A stretch of DNA of 29,749 nucleotides from the NCBI GenBank assembly GCA_021648755.1, contig JAKISG010000028.1, positions 1 to 29,749 of the forward strand, in the 5' to 3' direction. Position 1 is the first letter of the stretch. Every line of letters starts with the position of its first letter. This stretch comes from Flavobacteriaceae bacterium (GTDB lineage Bacteria; Bacteroidota; Bacteroidia; Flavobacteriales; Flavobacteriaceae). Made by a program: the position numbers and the translations under genes. The notes beneath the pieces were generated by a model that saw nothing but the letters and a program-made list of their open reading frames with translations, searched no databases and was not told where the DNA came from. Below, piece after piece: positions 7,967 through 15,811 of the stretch.

Positions 7967-7999
7967 TATATTTGGGTAAAATTATTTTACCCAAATATA
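7967..7999 (+). terminator. Hairpin terminator or attenuator after precursor A
   Basis: A perfect 15-bp stem, TATATTTGGGTAAAA with its complement TTTTACCCAAATATA, encloses the loop TTA. It begins 12 bp after the precursor stop. The T-rich tail is weak (ATTTAATAG), so it may also act as a 3'-end stabiliser or partial terminator that leaves more precursor than enzyme mRNA. Confidence 0.7.
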
Positions 8000-8015
8000 A
8001 TTTAATAGTATTTCA

Positions 8016-8600
8016 ATGATAAGAAAAATAATATTGATTTCCATACTATTACCTCTCTCAATTTTAATAGTATTGATTGCTGTAAGTCTTCTATATAGCA
8101 ATTCAAAAAATATAGTCGAATATCAATTTGTATCTATCATTTTAACATATACTCTAGTTCTAAACATTGCGTATAAAATCAAAATTCTAAAAATTAATAA
8201 AATTAAAATTACTTTTAAAGAGTTTATTATAGCGGTAATTTTATCTCTTGTTTTGTTTTCAATTTTTTATTTAGAAAAAGTTCAATTTGGCAATTACATA
8301 AAAAAAACACCAACCTTTTTTCTTTCATTTATTACTGTTATTTTAACTCCTGTTGTCGAAGAGTTTTTTAATAAAAAAATTATTTTTGATAATCTTATAA
8401 TCTTAAAATTTAATAAATTTTGGACAATTATTATTTCCTCATTATATTTCAGTATTCTTCATTACCCTAATATCCTTTTAATTCATTTTTTAGTAGGTTT
8501 AACTACCTCCTTTATTTATTATAAAGATAAAAATATTTTACAAGTGATTCTTATTCATATGTCATATAACTTTTTGATAAATTATTTTAATTATATATAA
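8016..8600 (+). CDS. CPBP (CAAX/Abi) family intramembrane metalloprotease
   Basis: 194 aa with several membrane segments. The CPBP motifs are seen in order: VVEEFFNK (Glu115-Glu116, with Lys120 where EExxxR proteins have Arg), FSILHYP (His149) and HMSYN (His181, Asn185). The Arg-to-Lys change is mild and the other catalytic positions are kept, so activity is plausible. Such proteases frequently lie in bacteriocin clusters and are proposed to process peptides or give self-immunity. It starts 16 bp after the hairpin that follows precursor A and is followed after 9 bp by the HQxxH gene, suggesting one transcript. A decayed relative lies at the far end of module 3. Confidence 0.75.
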   Translation: MIRKIILISILLPLSILIVLIAVSLLYSNSKNIVEYQFVSIILTYTLVLNIAYKIKILKINKIKITFKEFIIAVILSLVLFSIFYLEKVQFGNYIKKTPTFFLSFITVILTPVVEEFFNKKIIFDNLIILKFNKFWTIIISSLYFSILHYPNILLIHFLVGLTTSFIYYKDKNILQVILIHMSYNFLINYFNYI

Positions 8601-8609
8601 AATATTGAT

Positions 8610-9740
8610 ATGAAGTTATATGTAGAAAATAAAAATTATTTTATAAATACAATTAAGTTATTAATTTATAAAGAAACTCTTTCTTTGTTAGAAAAAGTTA
8701 ATCTTAAAGATGATTATGCATTTTTAGAACCTTTATTATTTACTTACTTTAATAATAAGGATAAAAAGTTAAAATCAAACAAATTATTGTATGAAATACT
8801 ACAAGGTTATTTTATTAATAATGAAAAACTTAAAATTGAAGACTCATTAAATAATAAAAATATAGCTTATATACCAAATTTAGGTTATTACAATAAGGGT
8901 AAATTTTTAATAGAACCTATATTAAAAGACAATAACTTTGAAATAATAAAAGAAATTCATCCACTTTTAGAAAAATATTTTATAGAATTTAGTAAAGGTC
9001 ATATTTTAAATAAAAAACCAAAGCATAATTCTGTTTGGAAAGAAAATTACAAACAAGTTTTTGAGGCTATAGAAATAATAAAACAAGAATTACCAAAGTT
9101 CTATAAAGAATTAATTTTTGCCAATAGAGCCATTTATTTACATGATAACCCAAAAATATTAAATTTCACTACCATAGAAACTTTAGGTATGTTATATTTT
9201 TATATTATTGGTAAAAATAATCTTATCTATTTTATAGAAGAATTAATACACCAAGGTTCGCATAATTTTCTCTATTATGTAGTGCATAACAGAAAAGATT
9301 ATTTTAAAATAGATGTAGATAATTTAATAATGAGAGACTTTACCAAGAAAAAATGGGATTATCGTAATATTTATGGTGCATTTCATGGTTTGGTTACAGT
9401 TACTAAAAGAGTGGAGTGTTTTGATATTTTATTGCAGAAAAATATATTTTCTGGCAGAGAAAAACACGAATTATTAGGTCGATTTACAGACCAATTTACT
9501 AGATTTAGAACAGGTTTAGAATTACTTAATTTTGATGAAGTCTATACTGAAAAGGGAATTGAGTTATATAATGAATACGATACAATATGTCTAAAAATAT
9601 TTAAAAAATATAAAAAATTAGTTACGATGTTTGATTTAAGTAATAGAGATGTAGATTTTAGGTATAATGATTTTTGTAAATTAAACCCTTACGAAGATTT
9701 TCTAGAAAAAGATAAAAAAGGTTATTTTACCTTTAAGTAA
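8610..9740 (+). CDS. Putative RiPP-modifying protein with HQxxH motif, module 1
   Basis: 376 aa, no signal peptide, presumably cytoplasmic. Residues 210-218 read EELIHQGSH: His214 and His218 have the spacing of an HExxH metal site, but Gln215 replaces Glu. A further conserved His259 lies in YRNIYGAFHG, about 40 residues on. The layout HxxxH, then 'R....G.FHG', then a long helical region, recalls the HExxH peptide-modification family (mod_HExxH, alpha-ketoglutarate-dependent peptide hydroxylases). I infer a distant relation. The module-2 protein (15812) shares the motif, the N-terminal region (EILQG, then IAY.PNLGY) and similar length. Its place between precursor and exporter supports a tailoring role. 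The chemistry is not shown by the sequence. Confidence 0.5.
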   Translation: MKLYVENKNYFINTIKLLIYKETLSLLEKVNLKDDYAFLEPLLFTYFNNKDKKLKSNKLLYEILQGYFINNEKLKIEDSLNNKNIAYIPNLGYYNKGKFLIEPILKDNNFEIIKEIHPLLEKYFIEFSKGHILNKKPKHNSVWKENYKQVFEAIEIIKQELPKFYKELIFANRAIYLHDNPKILNFTTIETLGMLYFYIIGKNNLIYFIEELIHQGSHNFLYYVVHNRKDYFKIDVDNLIMRDFTKKKWDYRNIYGAFHGLVTVTKRVECFDILLQKNIFSGREKHELLGRFTDQFTRFRTGLELLNFDEVYTEKGIELYNEYDTICLKIFKKYKKLVTMFDLSNRDVDFRYNDFCKLNPYEDFLEKDKKGYFTFK

Positions 9741-9744
9741 TAAA

Positions 9745-9781
9745 ATGCGATTGCCGAAAAGCATATATTTAGAGTAGGCAT
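9745..9781 (+). promoter_or_regulatory. Conserved structured leader element, copy inside the module-1 operon
   Basis: ATGC (9745-9748) pairs with GCAT (9761-9764) around the 12-nt loop GATTGCCGAAAA, and GAGTAGGCA follows at 9772-9780. Here the loop has TGCC where other copies have AACC, and the downstream partner is GGCA instead of GGTA, so the proposed pseudoknot is kept by a compensating change. The element starts 4 bp after the preceding stop codon and 55 bp before the amidohydrolase ATG. Confidence 0.5.
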
Positions 9782-9799
9782 AAATTTAAAAATAGAGAA

Positions 9800-11092
9800 A
9801 TGAAAAATATTATTATTGGATTATTAATTTTAGTGATGCTAAATTCTTGTGCACAAGAAAAAAAAGAAAATTTTAAAGTAGATTATTTGTTTACAAATGT
9901 TTCTATTATACCAATGGATAAAGAAACTGTTTTAGAAAATAAAAGCATTGCGATAAAAGATGGTAAAATTATTGACATTACAGACTCTAATTCTAAAGAA
10001 TATAAAAGTGTTGAGCATACTATTGATGTAAAAGGTAGATATATTATGCCAACATTGTCTGATGCTCATGTACATTTACCAAAAGACGAAAGCAAATTAG
10101 AAAAATTATTAACACTTCATCTAATTAATGGTGTTACCAAAATAAGATCAATGCGTGGTAATTGGAAACATGTTAATTGGAAAAAAGAATATAATACTGC
10201 AAATTCCATTTATCCAAAAATGTATTTATCATCACCACCAATAAATAGAAAACATAATTTTGAGATTAATCAACTAACTGAATTTGTAGATAATATAAAA
10301 TCTAAAGGCTTTAGTTTTATTAAGATATTAAGTATTAAAGATGAAACACTATTTAAGTCCTTAGATAGTATTTGTAAGATTAATAATATAGCATTTGGTG
10401 GTCATTTTCCAAAAAATATTTCAGATGAAACCTTGTTTAAATCAAATTATACTTCTTTTGAACATTTAGGTGGCTTGGTTGGTAAGCCAGAATTATTAGA
10501 AAACAGATTGAAAAATATTAAAGAAAAAAATATTTTTATTTGTCCAACATTAAGTTGGTATAGTGTAGGTTCTGGTAGATATTCTTATGAAGAATTACGT
10601 AACCAAGCAGGAATGAAATTTATCCCAAAGAGCACTATTGACAATTGGATTAATAAAACAAAACAGTATAGAGATAAGTTAGGAGAACAAGCATATAAAA
10701 ATGAAGTTGTAAGTGAATTAAAAACTTTAGATGAAAAATATGAAGTTATAAAAAAGTTAAATAAATTAGACGTTAAAATGTTATTAAGTCCAGATAGTTC
10801 GTCAAAATATATGGTTGCAGGTTTTGGTATGGTTGGAGAAATGGAATTATTAAAAAATGCCGATTTAAGTAATTATGATATTTTAAAAATGGCAACTGTA
10901 AACTTTTCATATTTTTTTAAGGAGAATTACGGTACTATTCAAGTTGGTAAAGATGCTGATTTTTTAATTTTAAATGAAAACCCATTGACTAATTTAAAAA
11001 CTTTGAAAAATATTGATGCAGTGTTTTTTAATACCAATTATATAGATAATAATAAATTGAAAGAATTAACAAAATCAATACTTCCAAATTAA
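9800..11092 (+). CDS. Amidohydrolase-superfamily lipoprotein
   Basis: 430 aa. The signal MKNIIIGLLILVMLNSC gives a lipid-anchored Cys17, so the enzyme acts outside the cytoplasm. The metal site of the amidohydrolase TIM barrel is complete: DAHVHLP (His90, His92), FIKI (Lys176, a candidate carboxylated lysine), GGHFP (His203), EHLGG (His223) and SPDSSS (Asp333). The C-terminal 'G.I..GKDADFLILNENPL' strand pair is also typical. This subgroup includes Xaa-Pro-dipeptidase-like and imidazolonepropionase-like hydrolases. It sits just upstream of the exporter, with its own leader element. It could trim or destroy the exported peptide (maturation or self-protection), which is inference. Confidence 0.8.
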   Translation: MKNIIIGLLILVMLNSCAQEKKENFKVDYLFTNVSIIPMDKETVLENKSIAIKDGKIIDITDSNSKEYKSVEHTIDVKGRYIMPTLSDAHVHLPKDESKLEKLLTLHLINGVTKIRSMRGNWKHVNWKKEYNTANSIYPKMYLSSPPINRKHNFEINQLTEFVDNIKSKGFSFIKILSIKDETLFKSLDSICKINNIAFGGHFPKNISDETLFKSNYTSFEHLGGLVGKPELLENRLKNIKEKNIFICPTLSWYSVGSGRYSYEELRNQAGMKFIPKSTIDNWINKTKQYRDKLGEQAYKNEVVSELKTLDEKYEVIKKLNKLDVKMLLSPDSSSKYMVAGFGMVGEMELLKNADLSNYDILKMATVNFSYFFKENYGTIQVGKDADFLILNENPLTNLKTLKNIDAVFFNTNYIDNNKLKELTKSILPN

Positions 11093-11095
11093 GGA

Positions 11096-13291
11096 ATGGC
11101 AAGAAAAGATAAGTTTCCTTTTTTTAGACAATTAGATTATCGTGATTGTGGCTCTACCTGTTTAAGAATGGTTGCCAAATTTCATGGAAAAAATTTTTCG
11201 AGAGAGTTTTTACGTAATAGTGCAGGTATCACTAAGCAAGGCGTTACAATGGCTGGTATTGCAGATGCTGCTGAAATTATAGAAATGCGTACATTAGGTA
11301 TGCGCATTTCTTTAGAAAGTTTAGTTACCGAAGCACCAACACCTTTTGTTGTGCCTTGGCGACAAAAGCATTTTGTGGTAGTTTATAAAACAAGTAAAAC
11401 AAAAATTTATGTGGCAGATCCAGCAGAAGGCTTATTGGAATATTCACATAATGATTTTGCAGATGCTTGGACTAATACTAGTGATGGCAATGGTTTTGTT
11501 CTATTGTTAGAACCAAATACTAAATTCTATAGTTTAAAAGAAGATACTACAAAAACAAAAGGGTTTTCATTTTTATATCCTTATGCAAGACCATATAAAA
11601 AATTATTTTATCAACTTTTTATTGGTTTATTAGTTGGGATTGCAGTGCAGTTTATGACACCATTTTTAATGCAATCTATTGTAGATGTTGGTGTTAATAC
11701 TCGAAACATACCATTTATCTATATCATACTTATTGCACAATTAGTACTATTTGCATCGCAAACTATTGTTCGTGTTTTTAGGGAATGGTTATTACTGCAT
11801 ATTACAAGTCGATTTCATATAAAAATGATTTCAGATTTTTTATATAAAATGTTAAAATTACCAATTTCTTTTTTTGAAACTAGGAATACAGGTGAACATT
11901 TACAACGAATACAAGACCATAACAGGATTCAGAATTTCGTGTCTTCATCTACTTTTAGTATGGTTTACTCTATTATACTATTTGTAGTTTTTAATTTTGT
12001 TTTAGCATTTTATAATTTAAAAATATTTTTCGTTTTTATTATAGGTGCATTTTTATATGTTGGTTGGACATTTTTCTTTTTAAAGCGTAGAGCAGAATTA
12101 GACTTTAAACGTTTTGATGAATTATCTGATAGTCAAACTTCATTAGTTCAAATAATTAATGGTGTTAAAGAAATAAAAATCAACAACTCACAACGAAAAA
12201 ATCGTTGGAAATGGGAGCAAATACAAATAAGTCTTTTTAAAACTTCCATTAGTTCTTTAAAATTAGCACAATATCAATCTATTGGTTCAAATTCAATTAA
12301 TGAGTTAAAGAATATAACCATTACATTTTTAACAGCAACAGCAGTATTAAATGGCGATATTACATTAGGTATGATGCTATATATACAATACATTGTCGGA
12401 CAATTAAATATGCCATTAAATAGTTTTATTGGGTTTATTCAAGTTTGGCAAGATGCGAAAATTAGTTTAGAACGTCTTTGGCAAGTGCATTCTAAAGAAG
12501 ATGAAGATGCTATTAAAGATAATAAAGTAAAAGAGTTACCAAATAATAAAGATATTATTATAAAAAATTTATCTTTTAGATATGGTGGAAAATCGACACC
12601 ATTTGTACTGAAAAAAATTAACTGCATAATACCACAAGGTAGAACAACTGCGATAGTTGGTGCAAGTGGTAGTGGTAAGACAACTTTATTAAAATTACTA
12701 TTAAAGTTTAATGAACCAACAAAAGGTGTTATTAATATTGGTAATGATGATTTAAAAAACATACATAATGATTTTTGGCGACAAAATTGTGGTGCTGTAA
12801 TGCAGGATACTTTTATTTTTAACGATACCATTGCAGGTAATATTTCAGAATCTGAACAGAATGAAATTATTGATAGGAAAAAATTAAAAATGGCTTCTTT
12901 TATTTCTAATATAGAACCATTTATTCAAAAATTACCTAATAAATTTAATACTGAATTAGGAACGTCTGGTATAAGATTAAGTGGCGGACAAGAGCAGCGT
13001 ATTATGATTGCAAGGGCAGTTTATAAAAACCCTTTTTATGTGTTTTTTGATGAAGCAACAAGTGCTTTAGATGCAAATAATGAAAAAGTTATTATGGAAA
13101 ACTTAAATAATTTTTTAAAAGATAGAACTTCTATAATTGTAGCACATCGTTTAAGTACGGTTAAAAATGCAGATAATATTATTGTTTTAGAAGATGGTGA
13201 AATTGTTGAGCAAGGAAATCATGAACAGTTAACCACTAAAAGAGGTAAATACTATGAATTGGTTAAAAATCAATTAGAATTAGGTAATTAA
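11096..13291 (+). CDS. Peptidase-containing ABC exporter (PCAT, C39 domain), module 1
   Basis: 731 aa. The N-terminal C39 cysteine protease domain has RQLDYRDCGSTC (catalytic Cys18), His92 in RQKHFVV and Asp108 in ADPAEG, and should cut leaders after GG during export. About six membrane helices follow (residues 160-450). The ABC ATPase has Walker A GASGSGKTTL near 522, signature LSGGQEQR near 627, Walker B FYVFFDEATSALD near 647 and the H-loop AHRLST near 683. It starts 3 bp after the amidohydrolase gene and the HlyD gene follows after 1 bp, so the genes are coupled. From about residue 90 it is nearly identical to the module-2 copy except for residues about 413-474. Confidence 0.95.
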   Translation: MARKDKFPFFRQLDYRDCGSTCLRMVAKFHGKNFSREFLRNSAGITKQGVTMAGIADAAEIIEMRTLGMRISLESLVTEAPTPFVVPWRQKHFVVVYKTSKTKIYVADPAEGLLEYSHNDFADAWTNTSDGNGFVLLLEPNTKFYSLKEDTTKTKGFSFLYPYARPYKKLFYQLFIGLLVGIAVQFMTPFLMQSIVDVGVNTRNIPFIYIILIAQLVLFASQTIVRVFREWLLLHITSRFHIKMISDFLYKMLKLPISFFETRNTGEHLQRIQDHNRIQNFVSSSTFSMVYSIILFVVFNFVLAFYNLKIFFVFIIGAFLYVGWTFFFLKRRAELDFKRFDELSDSQTSLVQIINGVKEIKINNSQRKNRWKWEQIQISLFKTSISSLKLAQYQSIGSNSINELKNITITFLTATAVLNGDITLGMMLYIQYIVGQLNMPLNSFIGFIQVWQDAKISLERLWQVHSKEDEDAIKDNKVKELPNNKDIIIKNLSFRYGGKSTPFVLKKINCIIPQGRTTAIVGASGSGKTTLLKLLLKFNEPTKGVINIGNDDLKNIHNDFWRQNCGAVMQDTFIFNDTIAGNISESEQNEIIDRKKLKMASFISNIEPFIQKLPNKFNTELGTSGIRLSGGQEQRIMIARAVYKNPFYVFFDEATSALDANNEKVIMENLNNFLKDRTSIIVAHRLSTVKNADNIIVLEDGEIVEQGNHEQLTTKRGKYYELVKNQLELGN

Positions 13292-13292
13292 G

Positions 13293-14585
13293 ATGGAAGA
13301 AATAAAAGACGAACTTAATATTTATAGTGAAGGTGTTAGAGATGTGCTTTCAGAACCGCCAAAATCAATTTTTAGATGGGGAAATACAATTTTATTAGTT
13401 TTTATTGGTGTTGTAATATTTCTGTCTTGGTTAATAAAGTATCCAGAGATTGTAACTGCAAGAGCATTATTAACCACAGAAATACCGCCACAAAAAGAAT
13501 ATGCAAAAGTAACAGGTAAAATAGATTCTTTATTTGTACGAAATTATCAAGAAGTAACAAAAAATACAGCTTTGGCACTTATTGAGAATACGGCTAACTT
13601 TAATGATGTGATTAAATTAAAATCTATAATTGATACCTTAAAAATTAATCGTAATTCATTTTATTTTCCGTTAGATAGTTTGCCAATGCTTTTTTTAGGC
13701 GAAATAGAAACAGACTTTTCATTATTTGAGAATAGTTATGTTCAATATATTTTAAACAAAGATTCTAAATCTTTTGAAGGTAATGATTTAACTAATAAAT
13801 TTTCATTATCACAATTAAAATTAAGATTAGCAACATTAAATAACCAAAAAAGCATCAATAAAAAAGAACTTTTTTTTAAGAAAAAAGATTTAAAAAGAAA
13901 TGAAGTTTTATTTAATAAAGGAATTATTTCAGAAAGAGATTTTGAAAATAAAAAGTTAGAAGTTTTATTAGCCGAAAGAAATTATAAAAATATTATTGTT
14001 TCAATTTCTCAAACTAGAGAAAATATAAGTAATGGTAATAATCGAAAAGAGCAAAATATAATAGACAATACTAGAACAGAAATTAATTTATTAAAAGCAG
14101 TTATTCAATCCTTTGACCAATTAAAAAAGAGCATTAAAGATTGGGAATTGCGGTATTTATTTAAATCTAATATTAGAGGTAATGTTTCGTTTATGAAAAT
14201 TTGGAGCAAAAACCAAACTATAAATAATGGCGATTTTATTTTTACAATAATTCCAAAAGAGCATTCATCTTATGTAGTAAAACTTCAAGCACCATTAATA
14301 AACTCTGGTAAATTAAAAGTTGGTCAAGTTGTAAATATTAGATTGAGTGGTTACCCAGATAATGAATTTGGTTTGTTAAAAGGTAAAGTTAAAGAAATAT
14401 CATTAATACCAAGTAATGAGGGTTTGTATTTATTAGATGTTGAATTACCAAATAAACTTATTACAACATTTGGAATTGAAATTGAATTTAAACAAGAAAT
14501 GCAAGGTACAGCTGAAATTATTACTGAGGATTTAAGGTTAATAGAGCGTATTTTTCATCAGTTTAGAGAAATATTTAATAAGTAG
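13293..14585 (+). CDS. HlyD-family membrane fusion protein, module 1
   Basis: 430 aa. There is one N-terminal membrane helix (about residues 29-48) after a short cytoplasmic start. A biotinyl/lipoyl-like half domain follows (GKIDSLFVRNYQEV), then a long coiled coil (about 160-290, with LFNKGIISERDFENKKLE), and the second half domain and beta-barrel region (LKVGQVVNIRLSGYPDNEFG). It links the inner-membrane PCAT to the outer membrane. No TolC-like gene is present, so an outer-membrane partner must come from elsewhere. By eye it is identical to the module-2 protein over all 430 residues, at DNA level as well. Confidence 0.93.
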   Translation: MEEIKDELNIYSEGVRDVLSEPPKSIFRWGNTILLVFIGVVIFLSWLIKYPEIVTARALLTTEIPPQKEYAKVTGKIDSLFVRNYQEVTKNTALALIENTANFNDVIKLKSIIDTLKINRNSFYFPLDSLPMLFLGEIETDFSLFENSYVQYILNKDSKSFEGNDLTNKFSLSQLKLRLATLNNQKSINKKELFFKKKDLKRNEVLFNKGIISERDFENKKLEVLLAERNYKNIIVSISQTRENISNGNNRKEQNIIDNTRTEINLLKAVIQSFDQLKKSIKDWELRYLFKSNIRGNVSFMKIWSKNQTINNGDFIFTIIPKEHSSYVVKLQAPLINSGKLKVGQVVNIRLSGYPDNEFGLLKGKVKEISLIPSNEGLYLLDVELPNKLITTFGIEIEFKQEMQGTAEIITEDLRLIERIFHQFREIFNK

Positions 14586-14589
14586 TTAG

Positions 14590-14597
14590 TATCTTTG
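14590..14597 (+). promoter_or_regulatory. TAnnTTTG -7 box after the HlyD genes
   Basis: TATCTTTG matches the Bacteroidota -7 consensus. It recurs at 20780-20787 and, with the same context, at about 28968-28975 in module 3. The -33 TTG is not obvious. It abuts the ATG at 14598, so transcripts would be leaderless or would begin just inside the small ORF. Conservation in three modules is the main support. Confidence 0.3.
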
Positions 14598-14756
14598 ATG
14601 CTAATAAAAGACATTGAAGAAATCATATCAGAATTTACCAAATCTAAATTTAAAGAATTTGATTTGACAATTATTTCAAAAGAAAATAGAAGTAAAGCAC
14701 TTATTTTTGAAACCATCATAAACAACAAAAAACAAGAAATTATAGTTCTCAAATAA
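14598..14756 (+). CDS. Small conserved ORF after HlyD, module 1 (52 aa)
   Basis: 52 aa, beginning MLIKDIEEIISEFTKSKFKE and ending IIVLK. Charged and helical, with no signal or membrane segment. It is repeated identically at 20788-20946. A shortened relative at 28979 keeps the first 30 residues with substitutions. Preservation of the reading frame in the diverged third copy suggests a real coding sequence, but I recognise no family. Its position after the exporter genes would suit an immunity or regulatory peptide; this is a guess. Confidence 0.4.
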   Translation: MLIKDIEEIISEFTKSKFKEFDLTIISKENRSKALIFETIINNKKQEIIVLK

Positions 14757-14814
14757 TTAAATATCTATAAATACACGATTCTCCTACCTAAAACAATAAC
14801 TATATTTGTACTAT

Positions 14815-15178
14815 AATGTCTGCGTTATGTTACTTTGCTTTAGTTCACGCGTTAATATTTTATTTTTGTGTTCATGAATCTCGTTCCTCGATTTGGTACA
14901 TTGGTTAAAAAAGAATTTACATTTCTTTATTTTTTCTTCTAAAATGTTTCTCAAAAATGGTAATGAAATGCGGAGCATTCACGAAAACTAAAAACAAAAT
15001 ATTAACGCTTGAGAAATCAATAAAATTGATTCACGAATTCAAATATTAAATAATAGAGCAGGAGTAAAACACTTATTTTGGGTTAGGGCAGAAACGTAGA
15101 GCAAAACCGAAGTATGAGGTTCACGATTTCAAAAACATAAAATATAAAAACATGAGTAAATGTGTGTGGAGTGGTTTT
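14815..15178. repeat. Repeat R2, regulator 3' flank with palindromic insert
   Basis: This 468-bp interval between the 52-aa ORF and the regulator holds no gene that I can support. It consists of the R1 block interrupted by about 188 bases (14860-15047), with AATATT at both junctions (14854-14859 and 15042-15047), and by about 60 extra bases near 15100-15165. TATATTTG at 14801-14808 just upstream is a further -7-like match. R3 (21005-21368) is nearly identical. Confidence 0.75.
14849..15008. repeat. Imperfect inverted repeat (MITE-like) inside R2
   Basis: The left arm, 14849-14879 (GCGTTAATATTTTATTTTTG, then TGTTCATGAAT), is complementary to the right arm, 14977-15008 (ATTCACGAAAACTAAAAAC, then AAAATATTAACGC), with only a few mismatches. 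About 97 bases lie between the arms and contain no ORF of note. The same structure is at 21039-21198. It could be a small non-autonomous element or form a long RNA hairpin between the modules. Confidence 0.6.
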
Positions 15179-15183
15179 ATAAA

Positions 15184-15422
15184 TTATAATTCGTTACTTC
15201 TAAAAAAGTCTATAACATCAATTTTTAAGGCTTTTGATAATTTAAAAATGTTTTTAATGAAGTGTAAATTTCAGCACGCTCGATTCTACCTACTTGATTT
15301 ATAGGTATATCTGCATCATTTGCTAAATTTTCTTGAGATAAATTGTTTTTAAGTCTAATTTCTTTTAAACGATTACCAAAAAATTTAATGAATAATATTT
15401 CTTCATTTTCAATCACATTCAA
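15184..15422 (-). pseudogene. XRE-family regulator of module 2, frameshifted
   Basis: The N-terminal helix-turn-helix (FFGNRLKEIRLKNNLSQENL, then ANDADIPINQVGRIERAE) is the same as in the intact 79-aa regulator at 21374. At about 15250 this copy reads AAAAATGTTTTT where the other has AAAAACGGTTTTT. One base is lost and the product ends early (TFLNYQKP, 65 aa, stop at 15225). The missing part is the last helix (LSKALKIDVIDFFRSNEL). The truncated protein may still fold poorly or bind DNA weakly. The intact paralogue in module 3 could take over control of module 2. Confidence 0.7.
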
Positions 15423-15449
15423 AAATGAATATTATTTTAAAAATACATA

Positions 15450-15465
15450 AACATATATTTGTGTT
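15450..15465. promoter_or_regulatory. Candidate operator, near-palindrome (module 2)
   Basis: AACATATATTTGTGTT is the counterpart of a perfect palindrome at 21641-21656, with one base changed. It lies 28 bp upstream of the regulator start, in the divergent region, and overlaps TATATTTG, a -7-like box. It is a likely binding site for the 79-aa XRE regulator type. Confidence 0.45.
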
Positions 15466-15509
15466 ATTGAAAAATATATTGTATTACCGCAAATGATAAT
15501 ATTTATCAA

Positions 15510-15549
15510 AAGTGGTAACCGAAAAACTTGTATTAAATAGAGTAGGTAA
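15510..15549 (+). promoter_or_regulatory. Conserved structured leader element, module 2
   Basis: AAGT (15510-15513) pairs with ACTT (15526-15529) around the loop GGTAACCGAAAA, and GAGTAGGTAA follows at 15540-15549 after 10 bases. The stem differs from copies 1 and 3 but stays complementary. It lies 18 bases before the ATG of precursor B. The upstream block ATTTATCAAAA is shared with the module-3 copy. Confidence 0.5.
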
Positions 15550-15567
15550 ATTAAAAATTATTTTATT

Positions 15568-15684
15568 ATGAAATTAACATTAGACGCTCTTAAAGAAAGA
15601 GCAGATGCAGTTGCATCAGAAGAATTATTATCAACTATTTCAGGTGGAACAGAAGGAGATTGTCACGTACAGATAACGGAATAG
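15568..15684 (+). CDS. RiPP/bacteriocin precursor peptide B (38 aa)
   Basis: 38 aa. The first 27 residues, up to TISGG, differ from precursor A by a single residue (Leu22 to Ser), but the core is only 11 residues: TEGDCHVQITE. Both cores begin TExxCH (TENACH in A, TEGDCH here), so Cys and His at core positions 5 and 6 are probably the modified or active residues. A hairpin terminator follows after 18 bp. The short core could be genuine or the result of a premature stop. The second HQxxH protein downstream is the likely modifying enzyme, and the module-2 PCAT the exporter. Confidence 0.75.
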   Translation: MKLTLDALKERADAVASEELLSTISGGTEGDCHVQITE

Positions 15685-15702
15685 ATAATAACTAAAGCAA
15701 GC

Positions 15703-15737
15703 AACACTATTAAATAATTTAATAGTGTTGTTTTTTT
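15703..15737 (+). terminator. Rho-independent terminator after precursor B
   Basis: A perfect 12-bp stem (AACACTATTAAA with TTTAATAGTGTT), loop TAA, then G and seven T. It lies between the precursor and the HQxxH gene, so read-through sets the enzyme level relative to precursor. Confidence 0.85.
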
Positions 15738-15811
15738 ACAAGTAATGGCAAGAGGGAAATTTACAATTAAGTTGTTGTTCTTTACTTCAAGAATAACAGT
15801 AAATCATTAAA

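Larger units (their letters stand above)
11160..15427. repeat. Large direct repeat, copy 1 (exporter, HlyD, spacer, regulator)
   Basis: This stretch is repeated at about 17350-21618 with a constant offset of 6190 bp (6191 beyond a one-base gap in the regulator). It covers most of the PCAT gene, all of HlyD, the 52-aa ORF, the spacer R2 and the regulator. From 12518 to about 14910 I see no differences by eye. Two patches differ clearly: the PCAT 5' end up to about 11365, and 12332-12517. The repeat separates a different precursor and tailoring set in each module. Confidence 0.9.

Noticed and set aside
14558..14752. Antisense 64-codon ORF over the 52-aa small ORF (also 20748-20942)
   Set aside because: Either strand could code. 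The plus frame was preferred because its protein is recognisable in the diverged module-3 copy and it follows a TATCTTTG box.
15745..15810. 21-codon ORF (MARGKFTIKLLFF...) just before the module-2 HQxxH gene
   Set aside because: Too short, with no GG site or counterpart in the other modules; possibly a leader ORF, but nothing supports it.
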